Assembly (NCBI GenBank): GCA_016936505.1
Contig: JAFGXS010000011.1
Span: 1 to 64,000, forward strand
Length of the DNA: 64,000 bases
Direction of reading: 5' to 3'
From: Bacteroidales bacterium
GTDB lineage: Bacteria; Bacteroidota; Bacteroidia; Bacteroidales; F082
Every line of letters begins with the position of its first letter. The first letter of the stretch is position 1. Positions 51,519 through 60,971 of this stretch are shown one piece after another. The notes below the pieces were generated by a model. It made no database searches. It was not told the DNA's origin and saw nothing but the letters and a program-made list of their open reading frames with translations. A program made the position numbers and the translations under genes.

Positions 51519-52811
51519 TTACAAACCCAACAACGCTTCCACAGGATCTTTAGAACCAAAAAGCATCCTTTCCGGATTTTCAAGCATTTCTTTCACTTTC
51601 ACCAGAAAACCTACTGATTCACGACCATCAACAATACGGTGATCATAAGAAAGTGCAACATACATCATAGGATGAATTTCCACTTTACCATTCACAGCAA
51701 TAGGACGTTCAACAATATTATGCATTCCCAAAATAGCACTTTGCGGAGGATTGATAATAGGTGTGGACAACATGGAACCAAACACGCCACCATTGGTAAT
51801 GGTAAAGGTTCCGCCTTCCATATCTTCCAAAGTGATTTTATTATCTCTAGCTTTAATAGCTAAGTCTTTGATTGTTTGTTCAATTTCATGCAATTGCATC
51901 ATTTCTGCATTCCTGATTACCGGAACTACCAAACCCTTTGGTGCGCTAACAGCAATACTTACATCAACATAATCGAACGAAACTATTTCGTCACCCTGTA
52001 ATTGAGCATTAATTTGCGGAAAGTTTGGAATAGCCTCAGTAACAGCCTTGGTAAAGAAAGACATAAAGCCTAAACCCACACCAAATTTTTCTTTGAAAAT
52101 ATCTTTGTATTTGCTTCTGATTTGCATAATTGGAGTCATGTTTACTTCATTAAATGTTGTAAGCATGGCCGTTTCATTCTTAACAGAAACCAAACGTTGA
52201 GCCAGTTTCTTACGAAGCATACTCATCTTAACCCTATTCACCTTTCTACCTCCCTGCCAACTGGTTACAGAAACCGAAGATGTTGCTACAGGCTGTTGTT
52301 TGCCTTTATTGTCAAGATAAAACTGTATATCTTCTTTTTTAACCCGATAAGATTTAAAAAAATCAAACAGTTCTTTATCACTTACTCCTTGTTGCTGCAT
52401 CATCTTACGTGCCAAAGGAGAAATAGTCATGTCAACTGGAGCTTCTTCTTTTGTTGCAGGTTTAGTTTCTGAAACTGTTTTTTCTTCTGCTTTAGTTTGT
52501 GGCTTTTCCTCAGCTTTCGCCTCTTGTTTTTTTACTTCAGGCACTTCTTTCTTCTTTTCGGCTATGGTTCCTGATGCTTCGGTATCAATAGTTGCAATTA
52601 CCGAGCCAACTTCAACAGTATCTCCTTCCTGAACCATCAACTGAATTTTCCCATCTGCTTCAGCAGCCAGGCTTAAAGTAGCCTTATCGGAATCGACTTC
52701 CGCAATATCCTGATCTTTTTCCACCTGCTGCCCGTCTTCCACAAGCCAGGTTGCTAACTGTACTTCTGTAATTGATTCTCCGGGACTGGGAATTTTTACT
52801 TCGATCTTCAT
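51519..52811 (-). CDS. sucB: 2-Oxoglutarate dehydrogenase E2 (dihydrolipoyl succinyltransferase)
   Basis: A 430-aa core component of the 2-oxoglutarate dehydrogenase complex. The N-terminal lipoyl domain has EVDSDKATL, with Lys43 as the lipoylation site. A Lys/Glu/Ala-rich linker (about 82-125) and a peripheral-subunit-binding domain ([14 protein letters not shown]) follow. The catalytic domain ends with [17 protein letters not shown], containing the HxxxDG active site. It is 12 bp downstream of the E1 gene. The E3 subunit (dihydrolipoamide dehydrogenase) is not in the window. Confidence 0.94.
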   Translation of the reverse strand: MKIEVKIPSPGESITEVQLATWLVEDGQQVEKDQDIAEVDSDKATLSLAAEADGKIQLMVQEGDTVEVGSVIATIDTEASGTIAEKKKEVPEVKKQEAKAEEKPQTKAEEKTVSETKPATKEEAPVDMTISPLARKMMQQQGVSDKELFDFFKSYRVKKEDIQFYLDNKGKQQPVATSSVSVTSWQGGRKVNRVKMSMLRKKLAQRLVSVKNETAMLTTFNEVNMTPIMQIRSKYKDIFKEKFGVGLGFMSFFTKAVTEAIPNFPQINAQLQGDEIVSFDYVDVSIAVSAPKGLVVPVIRNAEMMQLHEIEQTIKDLAIKARDNKITLEDMEGGTFTITNGGVFGSMLSTPIINPPQSAILGMHNIVERPIAVNGKVEIHPMMYVALSYDHRIVDGRESVGFLVKVKEMLENPERMLFGSKDPVEALLGL

Positions 52812-52823
52812 TTATCTCAATAT

Positions 52824-55673
52824 TTATTTCAGCGGTTTATCGCCTGTATGCAATTTACTATCTATTTTCTGAACATGCAACGCTCCGAGTTCTTTCTCAA
52901 ATGATTGCCAACGGTTCCCAATACAAACCATATCACACTTAATATCTAAGTAAGGGCAATCGCACTGTAGAAATACTTTGTCAATAATCTTTTGCTGTCC
53001 TATATTATGGAACCTTGAGGAACCCGTAGCGGGACTTCCTGAAGCCGGACGTGAAATCAACGTTAGTTGTCCTTCTTCAAAGTACCTTTTTACATGCTTC
53101 CAGGCCCCCATATTAGCAGGTTCTTCCTGAGACCAAACATATGTTTTGACATTCTTATATTTTTCAAGCAACTCCTTTACCTGTTCTTTCGGGAAAGGAT
53201 AAAGCTGCTCCAATCGAACCAAAGCTATTGTTTCATCATTACGTGTTTCCTGCTCTGTTTGCAGATCGTAATACACTTTTCCGGTACAAAATACAAGACG
53301 TCTTACCTTTTCAGGCTTCACAAAGCTATCATCTATTACTTCTTTAAATCCACCCTGAATAAAATCATTTAAAGGGGAAACTGCTTTTGGGTGTCTCAAT
53401 AAACTCTTTGGTGTAAACACAATCAAAGGCTTACGCAACGGACGTTTTACCTGTCTTCTAAGCAAATGGAAAAAGTTTGCAGGAGTTGTACAATTGGCAA
53501 TCTGAATATTATTTTCAGCAGTCAGGTTCAGATAACGTTCAATTCTGGCACTGGAATGTTCAGGCCCCTGACCTTCAAATCCATGGGGCAGTAACATAAC
53601 TAAACCATTCATCACATTCCATTTTTCTTCGGCACTGCTAATGAACTGATCAAAAATAACCTGAGCAGTATTGGCAAAATCACCAAATTGTGCTTCCCAG
53701 ATGGTCAATGTATTGGGTGCTGCCAAAGCATAACCATACTCAAAACCCAAAACACCATATTCTGACAATGATGAATTATAAACCTCAAATTTAGATTGAC
53801 CTTCCTGAATATTGTTCAAAGGAATATATTGCTCTTCTGAGTCTTCCAAACGCATCACTGAATGACGGTGCGAGAAGGTACCACGTTCCACATCCTGCCC
53901 ACTCAAACGAACTGGATTACCTTCGGTTAATAAGCTTCCATAAGCCAATAGCTCTCCCATAGCCCAATCCATCATTCCATCTTTCAGCACCATATCTTTG
54001 CGCTGTTTTTGTAGCCTCACAGTTTTCCTGTAGAAACTCATCTTTTCAGGTAAATCGGTTATTTTATCTGCTACTTTTAAGAGCAGATCCCGAGAAACAA
54101 AAGTGTCAGGAGAACGCTCAAAGTCTCCATCTTTTGCCTTCGGAATTTCTTTCCAGATTTCATGAAGAAAGTTTGAAATATTGGTTTTGCTATGATTTTT
54201 TGAGCTATCATAGTTTTGCTCTAACTTATCATTAAAATGATTTTCACTTTCACTGCACTCTTCTTCAGTTGTGATCCCTTGTTTCAGTAATTCTTGTTTA
54301 TATATAGCATATGCATCCTGATGTTTCTCTATGGCCTTGTACAGCAAAGGTTGGGTAAATCTGGGTTCATCCCCCTCGTTATGTCCGTAACGACGGTAGC
54401 ACAAAATATCTATAAAAACATCGCGATGAAATTTATTTCTGAATTCCATGGCAAGCTGTACCGTAAACACAACAGCTTCAGCATCATCACCATTAACATG
54501 AAATACTGGCGAAAGTGTAGTCTTAGCAACATCTGTACAATAAGTACTGCTTCGGGCATCAAGGTAATTTGTAGTAAACCCAACCTGATTATTGATAACC
54601 AAATGAATCGTTCCTCCGGTTGAATACCCTTTTAAATCTGACATTTGAACCACCTCGTAAACAACACCTTGCCCCGCAATAGATGAGTCGCCGTGAATCA
54701 AAATCGGAGCAATTTTATTTTGATCTCCTTTTGAAAAGCGATCAAGTTTGGAGCGTGTAATTCCTTCCACAACAGGATCAACAGCTTCCAGATGCGAAGG
54801 ATTTGGTGCTAAAGTAAATTTGACCTTTTTCCCCTGACTTGTTTTACGCTCTCTAGTATAACCCAAATGATATTTAACATCACCTAAAAGGTTTTCATCA
54901 GCAAACTCCATACCTTCAAACTCAGAAAAGACCTCTTCAAAGGGCTTACGAAGTATATTCACCAACACATTCAGTCTTCCGCGATGCGACATGCCAATGA
55001 CAAACTCTTCTATTCCCAACTCAGTACCTTTCTCCATTACAGCATCAAGTGCCGGAATCAAAGCCTCTGCACCTTCAAGCGAAAAACGTTTTTGTCCGGG
55101 AAATTTTTTCTGCAGAAATTTCTCAAAATACACCGCTCTTCTCAATTTCCTGAGAATGAGCTTTTTTTCTTCTACCGAATAATGGGGTCTGTTTTTAGTT
55201 TTCTCAAAAGAATTCCTAAGCCAGTTAACCGTTTCCTGATCACGGATAAACATGTATTCAACTCCTAAAGAGTGGCAATAGGTTTCTTCAAGAAAGGCTA
55301 CTATATCTCTCAGTTTGGCAGGCCCTAAACCAATCTCGTTTCCGGCAAGAAAAGTATGGTCAAGATCTTTCGGTTCCAAACCGTAATTTTCAATGTCCAA
55401 TGTTGGTTTGTATTCTCTTCTTTTGCGAACCGGATTTGTTTTGGTAAATAAATGACCTCTCCTGCGATAATCATTGATTAAATTGATCACTTTAAACTCA
55501 TTTGGAGTTTCCAGTTTACCAGAAGATGTGCTATAGGAACTCAGAGCAAACTGAAAACCTCCAAAAAACATTCTCCAACCTGGTTCAACCAAATCGGGGT
55601 TCTCCTGAAATTTCCTGTAAAGATCCTCAATAACAGAAGGATCTGAATTATTTAGAAAGTTTAAATCGTCCAT
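52824..55673 (-). CDS. sucA: 2-Oxoglutarate dehydrogenase E1
   Basis: A 949-aa thiamine-diphosphate enzyme that decarboxylates 2-oxoglutarate and passes the succinyl group to E2. The N terminus LNNSDPSVIEDLYRKFQENPDLVEPGWRMFFGGF is the classic E1o entry segment. EFVIGMSHRGRLNVLVNIL, ILIHGDSSIAGQGVVYE, INNQVGFTT and YRRYGHNEGDEPRFTQP form the TPP and substrate sites. GFEYGYALAAPNTLTIWEAQFGDFANTAQVI and LLPHGFEGQGPEHSSARIERYL belong to the transketolase-like C-terminal half. Length is normal. It is first in the sucAB unit. Confidence 0.96.
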   Translation of the reverse strand: MDDLNFLNNSDPSVIEDLYRKFQENPDLVEPGWRMFFGGFQFALSSYSTSSGKLETPNEFKVINLINDYRRRGHLFTKTNPVRKRREYKPTLDIENYGLEPKDLDHTFLAGNEIGLGPAKLRDIVAFLEETYCHSLGVEYMFIRDQETVNWLRNSFEKTKNRPHYSVEEKKLILRKLRRAVYFEKFLQKKFPGQKRFSLEGAEALIPALDAVMEKGTELGIEEFVIGMSHRGRLNVLVNILRKPFEEVFSEFEGMEFADENLLGDVKYHLGYTRERKTSQGKKVKFTLAPNPSHLEAVDPVVEGITRSKLDRFSKGDQNKIAPILIHGDSSIAGQGVVYEVVQMSDLKGYSTGGTIHLVINNQVGFTTNYLDARSSTYCTDVAKTTLSPVFHVNGDDAEAVVFTVQLAMEFRNKFHRDVFIDILCYRRYGHNEGDEPRFTQPLLYKAIEKHQDAYAIYKQELLKQGITTEEECSESENHFNDKLEQNYDSSKNHSKTNISNFLHEIWKEIPKAKDGDFERSPDTFVSRDLLLKVADKITDLPEKMSFYRKTVRLQKQRKDMVLKDGMMDWAMGELLAYGSLLTEGNPVRLSGQDVERGTFSHRHSVMRLEDSEEQYIPLNNIQEGQSKFEVYNSSLSEYGVLGFEYGYALAAPNTLTIWEAQFGDFANTAQVIFDQFISSAEEKWNVMNGLVMLLPHGFEGQGPEHSSARIERYLNLTAENNIQIANCTTPANFFHLLRRQVKRPLRKPLIVFTPKSLLRHPKAVSPLNDFIQGGFKEVIDDSFVKPEKVRRLVFCTGKVYYDLQTEQETRNDETIALVRLEQLYPFPKEQVKELLEKYKNVKTYVWSQEEPANMGAWKHVKRYFEEGQLTLISRPASGSPATGSSRFHNIGQQKIIDKVFLQCDCPYLDIKCDMVCIGNRWQSFEKELGALHVQKIDSKLHTGDKPLK

Positions 55674-55697
55674 TGATGACTACAAATAATTTAGGTA

Positions 55698-55705
55698 CAA
55701 AATTA
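55698..55705 (-). promoter_or_regulatory. -7 promoter element of sucAB
   Basis: The minus strand reads TAATTTTG, matching TAnnTTTG, about 25 nt before the sucA start. Confidence 0.45.
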
Positions 55706-55810
55706 CTATATTTTATATGTGGTTGCTATGAAAACAATAATAAAACACCCAAAAAAACCTAAAAATCAGAAGAGAGAAAATATAAAGCACAAAATTCGCC
55801 TATATCAAAT

Positions 55811-55839
55811 AAAAAAGGCCGCCCAAAAAGAGCAGCCTT
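55811..55839 (-). terminator. Rho-independent terminator of the ferredoxin gene
   Basis: On the minus strand AAGGCTGCTC pairs with GGGCGGCCTT (two G-T pairs) around TTTTT and runs into a U-tract of six. It lies 22 bp after the ferredoxin stop and separates it from sucA. Confidence 0.8.
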
Positions 55840-55860
55840 GATTCTTTAAAAGAATAATCT

Positions 55861-56031
55861 TTATTCCGGATGAATAGCTTCTACAGGGCAAACATCTGCA
55901 CAAGCGCCGCAATCGGTGCACAAATCAGCATCAATTACATAAAAATCACCTTCAGAGATAGCTTCAACCGGGCATTCATCAATGCAACTGCCACAAGCAG
56001 TACATAAATCAGGATCAATTTTATAAGCCAT
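55861..56031 (-). CDS. 2[4Fe-4S] ferredoxin
   Basis: A 56-aa ferredoxin too short for the ORF track. It carries two complete cluster motifs: CTACGSCIDECP (Cys10, 13, 16, 20) and CTDCGACADVCP (Cys38, 41, 44, 48), each followed by VEAI. This is the clostridial-type low-potential ferredoxin. It starts with MAYKIDPDL and ends IHPE. It has its own promoter and terminator. It lies divergent from the 2-oxoglutarate:ferredoxin oxidoreductase genes, for which it is the obvious electron acceptor. Confidence 0.96.
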   Translation of the reverse strand: MAYKIDPDLCTACGSCIDECPVEAISEGDFYVIDADLCTDCGACADVCPVEAIHPE

Positions 56032-56059
56032 AACAATTACTTTTTTGAAATTAGTCCGA

Positions 56060-56067
56060 CAAATATA
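56060..56067 (-). promoter_or_regulatory. -7 promoter element of the ferredoxin gene
   Basis: The minus strand reads TATATTTG, matching TAnnTTTG, about 29 nt upstream of the ferredoxin start. Confidence 0.48.
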
Positions 56068-56321
56068 GAATGAAACTCCAAAACTTAGTTTAAAAAAATG
56101 TTATAAAACTTTATTTTTAATCAATCTTAATTGTTCAATTTACACCTTGTTTGAAATTTAGATTGTGTATAATTAAGCATGCCTTTCTGTGAAATACTAA
56201 CAAAATGGTTTTGCAACAATCTTTATAACAGATATTTATAACATATTTATCTTATTCATATATTTAACTCAAACGTTTTAAAAAAAAAGGTCATCTTTTA
56301 TGTCGGGGAAAAGAATTGACG

Positions 56322-56329
56322 TAATTTTG
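56322..56329 (+). promoter_or_regulatory. -7 promoter element of korAB
   Basis: TAATTTTG matches TAnnTTTG, 30 nt before the korA ATG at 56360. It lies inside the track's longer ORF, which supports the later start. Confidence 0.48.
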
Positions 56330-56359
56330 CCGGTACCATTAACCGTAATTTTTAGCGTA

Positions 56360-58201
56360 ATGAAAAAAGATAAAGTAGTTGAAATTGAAGAGGCTGTCGT
56401 AAGATTCGCAGGGGATTCCGGAGACGGAATGCAGTTAACCGGTAGTCTTTTCTCTGATTCAACAGCCTTTGCAGGAAACGATTTTGCCACTTTCCCTGAT
56501 TTTCCATCAGAAATCAGAGCACCACAAGGTACCGTATCAGGCGTTTCCGGCTTTCAAATCCATTTTGGCCATAAAAATATTTATACCACCGGCGATTTAG
56601 CTGATGTTCTGGTTGCTATGAACCCAGCATCATTAATTGCCAATATGAAATGGGCAAAAAATGATGCTATTATCATTGTAAACAGCGATGAATTTACAGA
56701 AAAAAACCTTGAAAAAGCAGGTTACAAAGAAAATCCGCTGGAAAATAATTCTTTATCAGGTCATCTTTTAGTGCAAGTTCCTTTAAGCACATTAACCTAT
56801 GAAGCTGTAAAAGAACTGGATTTGGATAACAAGTCTGTGATGAAATCCAAAAATATGTTTGCCCTTGGGATCATCTACTATCTGTTCAACAGAGACTACA
56901 CCAAAACATTTGCTTTTTTTGAGTCCAAGTTTAAAAAGAACCCTTTAATTGTTGAAGCCAACAAAAAGGTGCTTACTGCTGGATACAATTTTGCCGAAAC
57001 ACTGGAAGTATTCAAAAATACTTTCCGTATCGAAAAAGCAGAACTGGAAAAAGGACGTTACCGTAATGTAACAGGAAACCAGGCCACCGCATGGGGGCTA
57101 ATGGCAGCTGCTGAACGTTCAGGAAGAAATCTTTTCCTTGGTTCATATCCTATTACACCGGCTACCGACATTTTACAGGAACTGGCTAAACATAAACAGT
57201 TTACCTGCATTACTCAGCAAGCGGAAGATGAAATTGCCGGTATTGTATCAACCATTGGCGCCAGCTATGCAGGTTCAATGGCTGTAACAACAACCTCAGG
57301 ACCAGGTTTATCATTAAAAAGTGAGGCCATTGGTTTGGCAATTATGACTGAATTACCTATGGTGATTGTGGATGTTCAACGTGGCGGACCGTCAACTGGC
57401 TTACCTACTAAATCGGAACAATCTGACCTGATGCAGGCACTATACGGACGTAATGGAGACGCTCCCTGTATCGTTATAGCAGCTACAAGTGCCACTGATG
57501 CATTTTATTCTGCATACGAAGCAGCTAAACTGGCTATGGAACATATGACACCCGTAATTCTTCTTACCGATGGTTCTATTGGTAACGGTTCAGAAGTATT
57601 TAAAATTATCAAAACTTCTGATTTACCTGCTATCAATCCTCCCATTGTTGAAGCCAATGATCCTGAATATAAACCTTATAAAAGAGATCCTGAAACACTG
57701 GCACGCAGATGGGCTATTCCCGGAACTGCAGGATTAAGACACCGTCTCGGGGGACTGGAAAAAGAAGACATCACGGGTAATGTATCTCATGATCCTTTGA
57801 ACCATGAAAAAATGGTAAAACTACGTCAGGAGAAAGTTGAACGTGTAGCCAATTACATCTCCGACCTGAAAGTGGATGGGGCTGATGATGCTGACTTACT
57901 GGTTGTAGGTTGGGGAAGCACTTATGGTGTATTGATGACTGCTGTCGAAGAAATGCAGGCTGAAGGAAAATCAATTAGCCTTGCTCAGTTCAAACACATT
58001 ATGCCCATGCCTAAAAACACTCTTGAAGTCTTATCCAAATTCAAAAGGATTTTGGTTTGCGAAAACAACATGGGACAGTTTGTAAGCTACCTGCGTATGC
58101 AGTTTCCTGAACTCAGATATGAACAATATAACAAGGTGCAAGGCTTACCCTTTATGGTATCTGAACTAAAACAGAAATTTGAATCGCTCTTAAACGAATA
58201 G
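56360..58201 (+). CDS. korA: 2-Oxoglutarate:ferredoxin oxidoreductase, alpha subunit
   Basis: A 613-aa protein in which a gamma-type domain (VVRFAGDSGDGMQLTGSLF, about residues 13-190) is fused to the alpha pyrimidine-binding domain (NQATAWGLMAAAERSGRNLFLGSYPITPATDILQELAKH). AVTTTSGPGLSLKSEAIGLAIMTELPMVIVDVQRGGPSTGLPTKSEQSDL is highly characteristic of this family. Together with KorB it would oxidise 2-oxoglutarate to succinyl-CoA and reduce ferredoxin. Related enzymes act on other 2-oxoacids, so the substrate is inferred. The start MKKDKVVEIEEAVVRFAG is chosen because the track's upstream 20 residues contain the promoter. Confidence 0.92.
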   Translation: MKKDKVVEIEEAVVRFAGDSGDGMQLTGSLFSDSTAFAGNDFATFPDFPSEIRAPQGTVSGVSGFQIHFGHKNIYTTGDLADVLVAMNPASLIANMKWAKNDAIIIVNSDEFTEKNLEKAGYKENPLENNSLSGHLLVQVPLSTLTYEAVKELDLDNKSVMKSKNMFALGIIYYLFNRDYTKTFAFFESKFKKNPLIVEANKKVLTAGYNFAETLEVFKNTFRIEKAELEKGRYRNVTGNQATAWGLMAAAERSGRNLFLGSYPITPATDILQELAKHKQFTCITQQAEDEIAGIVSTIGASYAGSMAVTTTSGPGLSLKSEAIGLAIMTELPMVIVDVQRGGPSTGLPTKSEQSDLMQALYGRNGDAPCIVIAATSATDAFYSAYEAAKLAMEHMTPVILLTDGSIGNGSEVFKIIKTSDLPAINPPIVEANDPEYKPYKRDPETLARRWAIPGTAGLRHRLGGLEKEDITGNVSHDPLNHEKMVKLRQEKVERVANYISDLKVDGADDADLLVVGWGSTYGVLMTAVEEMQAEGKSISLAQFKHIMPMPKNTLEVLSKFKRILVCENNMGQFVSYLRMQFPELRYEQYNKVQGLPFMVSELKQKFESLLNE

Positions 58202-58203
58202 AC

Positions 58204-59247
58204 ATGGAACAAAAAATAGAACCTAAAGCAATCACACTTTCAAAAGAAGATTTTGGAAGCGATCAAATGGTAAAATGGTGTCCGGGTTGTGGAGATCACG
58301 CTATATTACGGTCAGTTGAAAATGTTTTCCCAAAAGTTGGTGAAGAACTCGGATATAAAAAAGAAGACTTTGTTGTAGTATCGGGTATCGGTTGTTCATC
58401 ACGTTTTCCTTATTATATGAACACGTATGGAATTCATGGAATTCACGGACGTCCGGCACCTTTGGCAATGGGCATCAAACTAGCTAATCCTAAACTGAGC
58501 GTATGGCTCATCAGTGGTGATGGCGACTCAATGGCTATCGGCGGAAATCACTTCATCCATATTGCCCGCAGAAATCCTGACATCAACTATCTGATGTTCA
58601 ACAATAAAATTTATGGTTTAACCAAAGGTCAATATTCACCCACCACTCCTAAAGGACAAAAAACAAAAACTTCTCCACAAGGAAGTTTTGAAGCACCTTT
58701 CAATCCTGGTGAATTAGTTATTGGTGCCCGTGGAAAATTCTTTGCCCGTGCACTTGACTCTAACCCCAAACTGATGCAGGATGTTTTTTTGGCTGCTGCA
58801 TTGCACCATGGAGCATCTATTGTTGAGATTTTACAAAACTGTGTTATTTTCAACAATAAAATCCACGCACTCATCACCAATAAAGAAACCAAAGACGATA
58901 ACCAGATTGTTCTTGAAGCCGGAAAACCCATGCTGTTTGGTAAAGAAAAGAACAAAGGTTTGAAATTGGATGGAACCAAACTCAAAGTAGTTAAATTAGG
59001 TGAAGATGGTGTTACTTTAGATGACATTCTGGTTCATGACCCAACCACTGAAGATGCAGGCATTCATATGATGCTGTCAGCCATGGCTCCGCCTGAATTT
59101 CCTGCTGCTTTTGGTGTTATTCGTGCCGTTGAAGGCGAAACACTGGAAGATGCTGTATGGAATTCTGTGGAACACGAAAAAGAAGTTTCTCCATACAAAA
59201 CTATGGACGATCTGATGAACAGTGGAAATACCTGGGAAATCGATTAA
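58204..59247 (+). CDS. korB: 2-Oxoglutarate:ferredoxin oxidoreductase, beta subunit
   Basis: A 347-aa thiamine-diphosphate subunit, 2 bp downstream of korA. KWCPGCGDHAILRSVE holds the cluster-binding CxxC, and VVSGIGCSSRFPYYMNTYGIHGIHGRPAPLAMGIKLANP is conserved. The TPP motif is SGDGDSMAIGGNHFIHIARRNPDINYLMFNNKIYGLTKGQYSPTT. FNNKIHALITNKE in the C-terminal half is typical of KorB. The complex would run the TCA step forward with ferredoxin, or the reductive carboxylation in reverse. It is followed by a clear terminator. Confidence 0.94.
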   Translation: MEQKIEPKAITLSKEDFGSDQMVKWCPGCGDHAILRSVENVFPKVGEELGYKKEDFVVVSGIGCSSRFPYYMNTYGIHGIHGRPAPLAMGIKLANPKLSVWLISGDGDSMAIGGNHFIHIARRNPDINYLMFNNKIYGLTKGQYSPTTPKGQKTKTSPQGSFEAPFNPGELVIGARGKFFARALDSNPKLMQDVFLAAALHHGASIVEILQNCVIFNNKIHALITNKETKDDNQIVLEAGKPMLFGKEKNKGLKLDGTKLKVVKLGEDGVTLDDILVHDPTTEDAGIHMMLSAMAPPEFPAAFGVIRAVEGETLEDAVWNSVEHEKEVSPYKTMDDLMNSGNTWEID

Positions 59248-59265
59248 CTTTCTTTAAACTTAGAT

Positions 59266-59293
59266 AAAAAGCCGGCATAGTCCGGCTTTTTTT
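59266..59293 (+). terminator. Rho-independent terminator of korAB
   Basis: AAAAAGCCGG and CCGGCTTTTT pair around CATAGT, followed by more T residues. It lies 18 bp after the korB stop. Confidence 0.88.
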
Positions 59294-59437
59294 ATACCAA
59301 TAATATGAAAATACATAAATATATGCAATCGTTTCCGTGATCAAACTAACATATTACATAGCTAACAAAAAAAATTTATACCACTAATAATGAATTGTTT
59401 ATAAACAAAATTCAGAATCATTACATGTTAAGAGATA

Positions 59438-59471
59438 TTGAAAACAGGGTATATAAAAAGCTTTACTTTTG
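59438..59471 (+). promoter_or_regulatory. Promoter of pyruvate kinase (-33 and -7)
   Basis: TTG at 59438-59440 and TACTTTTG at 59464-59471 are separated by 23 nt, at the upper end of the accepted Bacteroidota spacing. The ATG is 20 nt downstream. Confidence 0.5.
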
Positions 59472-59490
59472 CAAAAAATAAATATTTCCT

Positions 59491-60906
59491 ATGGCACGAA
59501 AAGTTAAAATTGTAGCCACATTAGGCCCGGCAACCGATAACCCAGCCAGTATAAAAAAGCTTATCAAAGCAGGGGCAAATGTTTTTCGATTAAATTTCTC
59601 CTACGGAACACATGAAAGCCACCAGGCAAGTTACAATCGCATAAGGGAAGCAGCTAAGAAACTTGGCAAAGACGTTGCTATTATGCAGGACATTTGTGGT
59701 CCTAAAATAAGAATTAAAGGAATGAAAGGCAGTCGTGAGGTAAGAAAAGGAGACACGCTATACTTATCAAAAAAGGAACACGGGGATGCTTTTTCCATTA
59801 CTTACCCGCAGCTTATCGATCAGTTAAACGTTGGTGATGAGATATATTTTGCCGACGGCAGTGTGAAGGCCCGCGTTGAATCCAAAGACGAAGTGACACT
59901 TGTTTTAAAATCTCTTACCCGGGGAACACTGCGCGAAGGAAAAGGGGTAAATATTCCCCGATCTGGAATTGTAATGTCGGCACTAACAGAAAAAGATAAA
60001 AGCGATCTGCAGTTTGCAGCAAAAATTGGTATTGATCTGGTTGCAGTATCTTTTGTTGAGAGTAAAGAAGACGTTTTAGAAGCTAAAAATATTTTGAGAG
60101 AACACAACTCAGATGCCTGGATCATTGCAAAAATTGAACGTAAAGCGGCTCTCAAAAATATGGACGAAATACTCAGTGAGGCTGACGGAATTATGGTAGC
60201 GCGTGGCGATTTAGGAGTTGAATCAGGACTGTACACCTTACCAGCACTTCAAAAAGAAATCATCAGAAAAGCCAATGCAAAAGCACTGCCGGTAATTACT
60301 GCTACTCAGATGCTGACCTCCATGTTACACTCTCCCTACCCTACCCGCGCAGAAATATCAGATATTGCCAATGCTGTTTTTGATGGTTCTGATGCTGTTA
60401 TGCTTTCTGACGAAACTGCTGTAGGCGAATTTCCTATTGAAGCTGTTAAGGTTATGGCTCATACACTTCAAACCACAGAAAAGGAATATCCTTTCCTTAA
60501 ACATTTTGAATCTTGTAAAAAAGGTGAAGCCTTTGCCCATGCTGCAGCAGACATCTCTTCGACAATAAAAAGTAAAGCTATTGCCAGTATCACAACCTCA
60601 GGAGCCACAGTAAGACAAATTGCAAAATTCAGACCTCATAAAAATATCTATGCCGTTACATTTAACGAACGTCTAAAAAGCAAGATGGCATTGGTTTGGG
60701 GTGTTGAAAAAACCTACATGATTGACCGTGACGTAAGTGAAACAAAACTAATTTATCAATTTCTTAAACAAATTGACAATCCTTCCGACCGCTTTATCAT
60801 TACCATGGGAACCAAAACCGGAATAAAAGGGCACACCAGTATGGTTCGATTAATCGATCAGATTGAGCGAGAAAATATCTTCCAAAGGTTCGATAAAGAG
60901 GAATAA
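59491..60906 (+). CDS. pyk: Pyruvate kinase
   Basis: A 471-aa glycolytic enzyme making pyruvate and ATP from phosphoenolpyruvate. The N-terminal KIVATLGPATDNPASIKKLIKAGANVFRLNFSYG is diagnostic. The family signature IIAKIERKAALKNMDEIL contains the catalytic Lys. MVARGDLGVE, ITATQMLTSM and the region SDEXAVGEFPIEAVK-like (SDETAVGEFP) follow, and then a C-terminal regulatory domain. Position 33 in LNFSYGTHESH has Tyr where most have His; otherwise the active site looks standard. It is monocistronic with its own promoter. Confidence 0.96.
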   Translation: MARKVKIVATLGPATDNPASIKKLIKAGANVFRLNFSYGTHESHQASYNRIREAAKKLGKDVAIMQDICGPKIRIKGMKGSREVRKGDTLYLSKKEHGDAFSITYPQLIDQLNVGDEIYFADGSVKARVESKDEVTLVLKSLTRGTLREGKGVNIPRSGIVMSALTEKDKSDLQFAAKIGIDLVAVSFVESKEDVLEAKNILREHNSDAWIIAKIERKAALKNMDEILSEADGIMVARGDLGVESGLYTLPALQKEIIRKANAKALPVITATQMLTSMLHSPYPTRAEISDIANAVFDGSDAVMLSDETAVGEFPIEAVKVMAHTLQTTEKEYPFLKHFESCKKGEAFAHAAADISSTIKSKAIASITTSGATVRQIAKFRPHKNIYAVTFNERLKSKMALVWGVEKTYMIDRDVSETKLIYQFLKQIDNPSDRFIITMGTKTGIKGHTSMVRLIDQIERENIFQRFDKEE

Positions 60907-60971
60907 TTCATCTTATATAATTTTTTGCATATCATTCTGTCTGACAATTCAGCTTTTTGTATTTTTACTCA

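Larger units (their letters stand above)
56032..56359. other. Divergent intergenic region, 328 bp, no gene
   Basis: This very AT-rich gap lies between the ferredoxin gene and korA. It holds the leftward ferredoxin -7 element near its left end and the rightward korA -7 element near its right end. I see no credible ORF or RNA gene in between. The track's korA extension (from 56300) overlaps this region and is rejected. Confidence 0.6.

Noticed and set aside
58629-59027. 132-aa minus-strand ORF inside korB
   Set aside because: Shadow of conserved KorB coding sequence.
59820-60236. 138-aa minus-strand ORF inside pyruvate kinase
   Set aside because: The plus-strand frame encodes conserved pyruvate kinase motifs throughout, so this is a shadow ORF.
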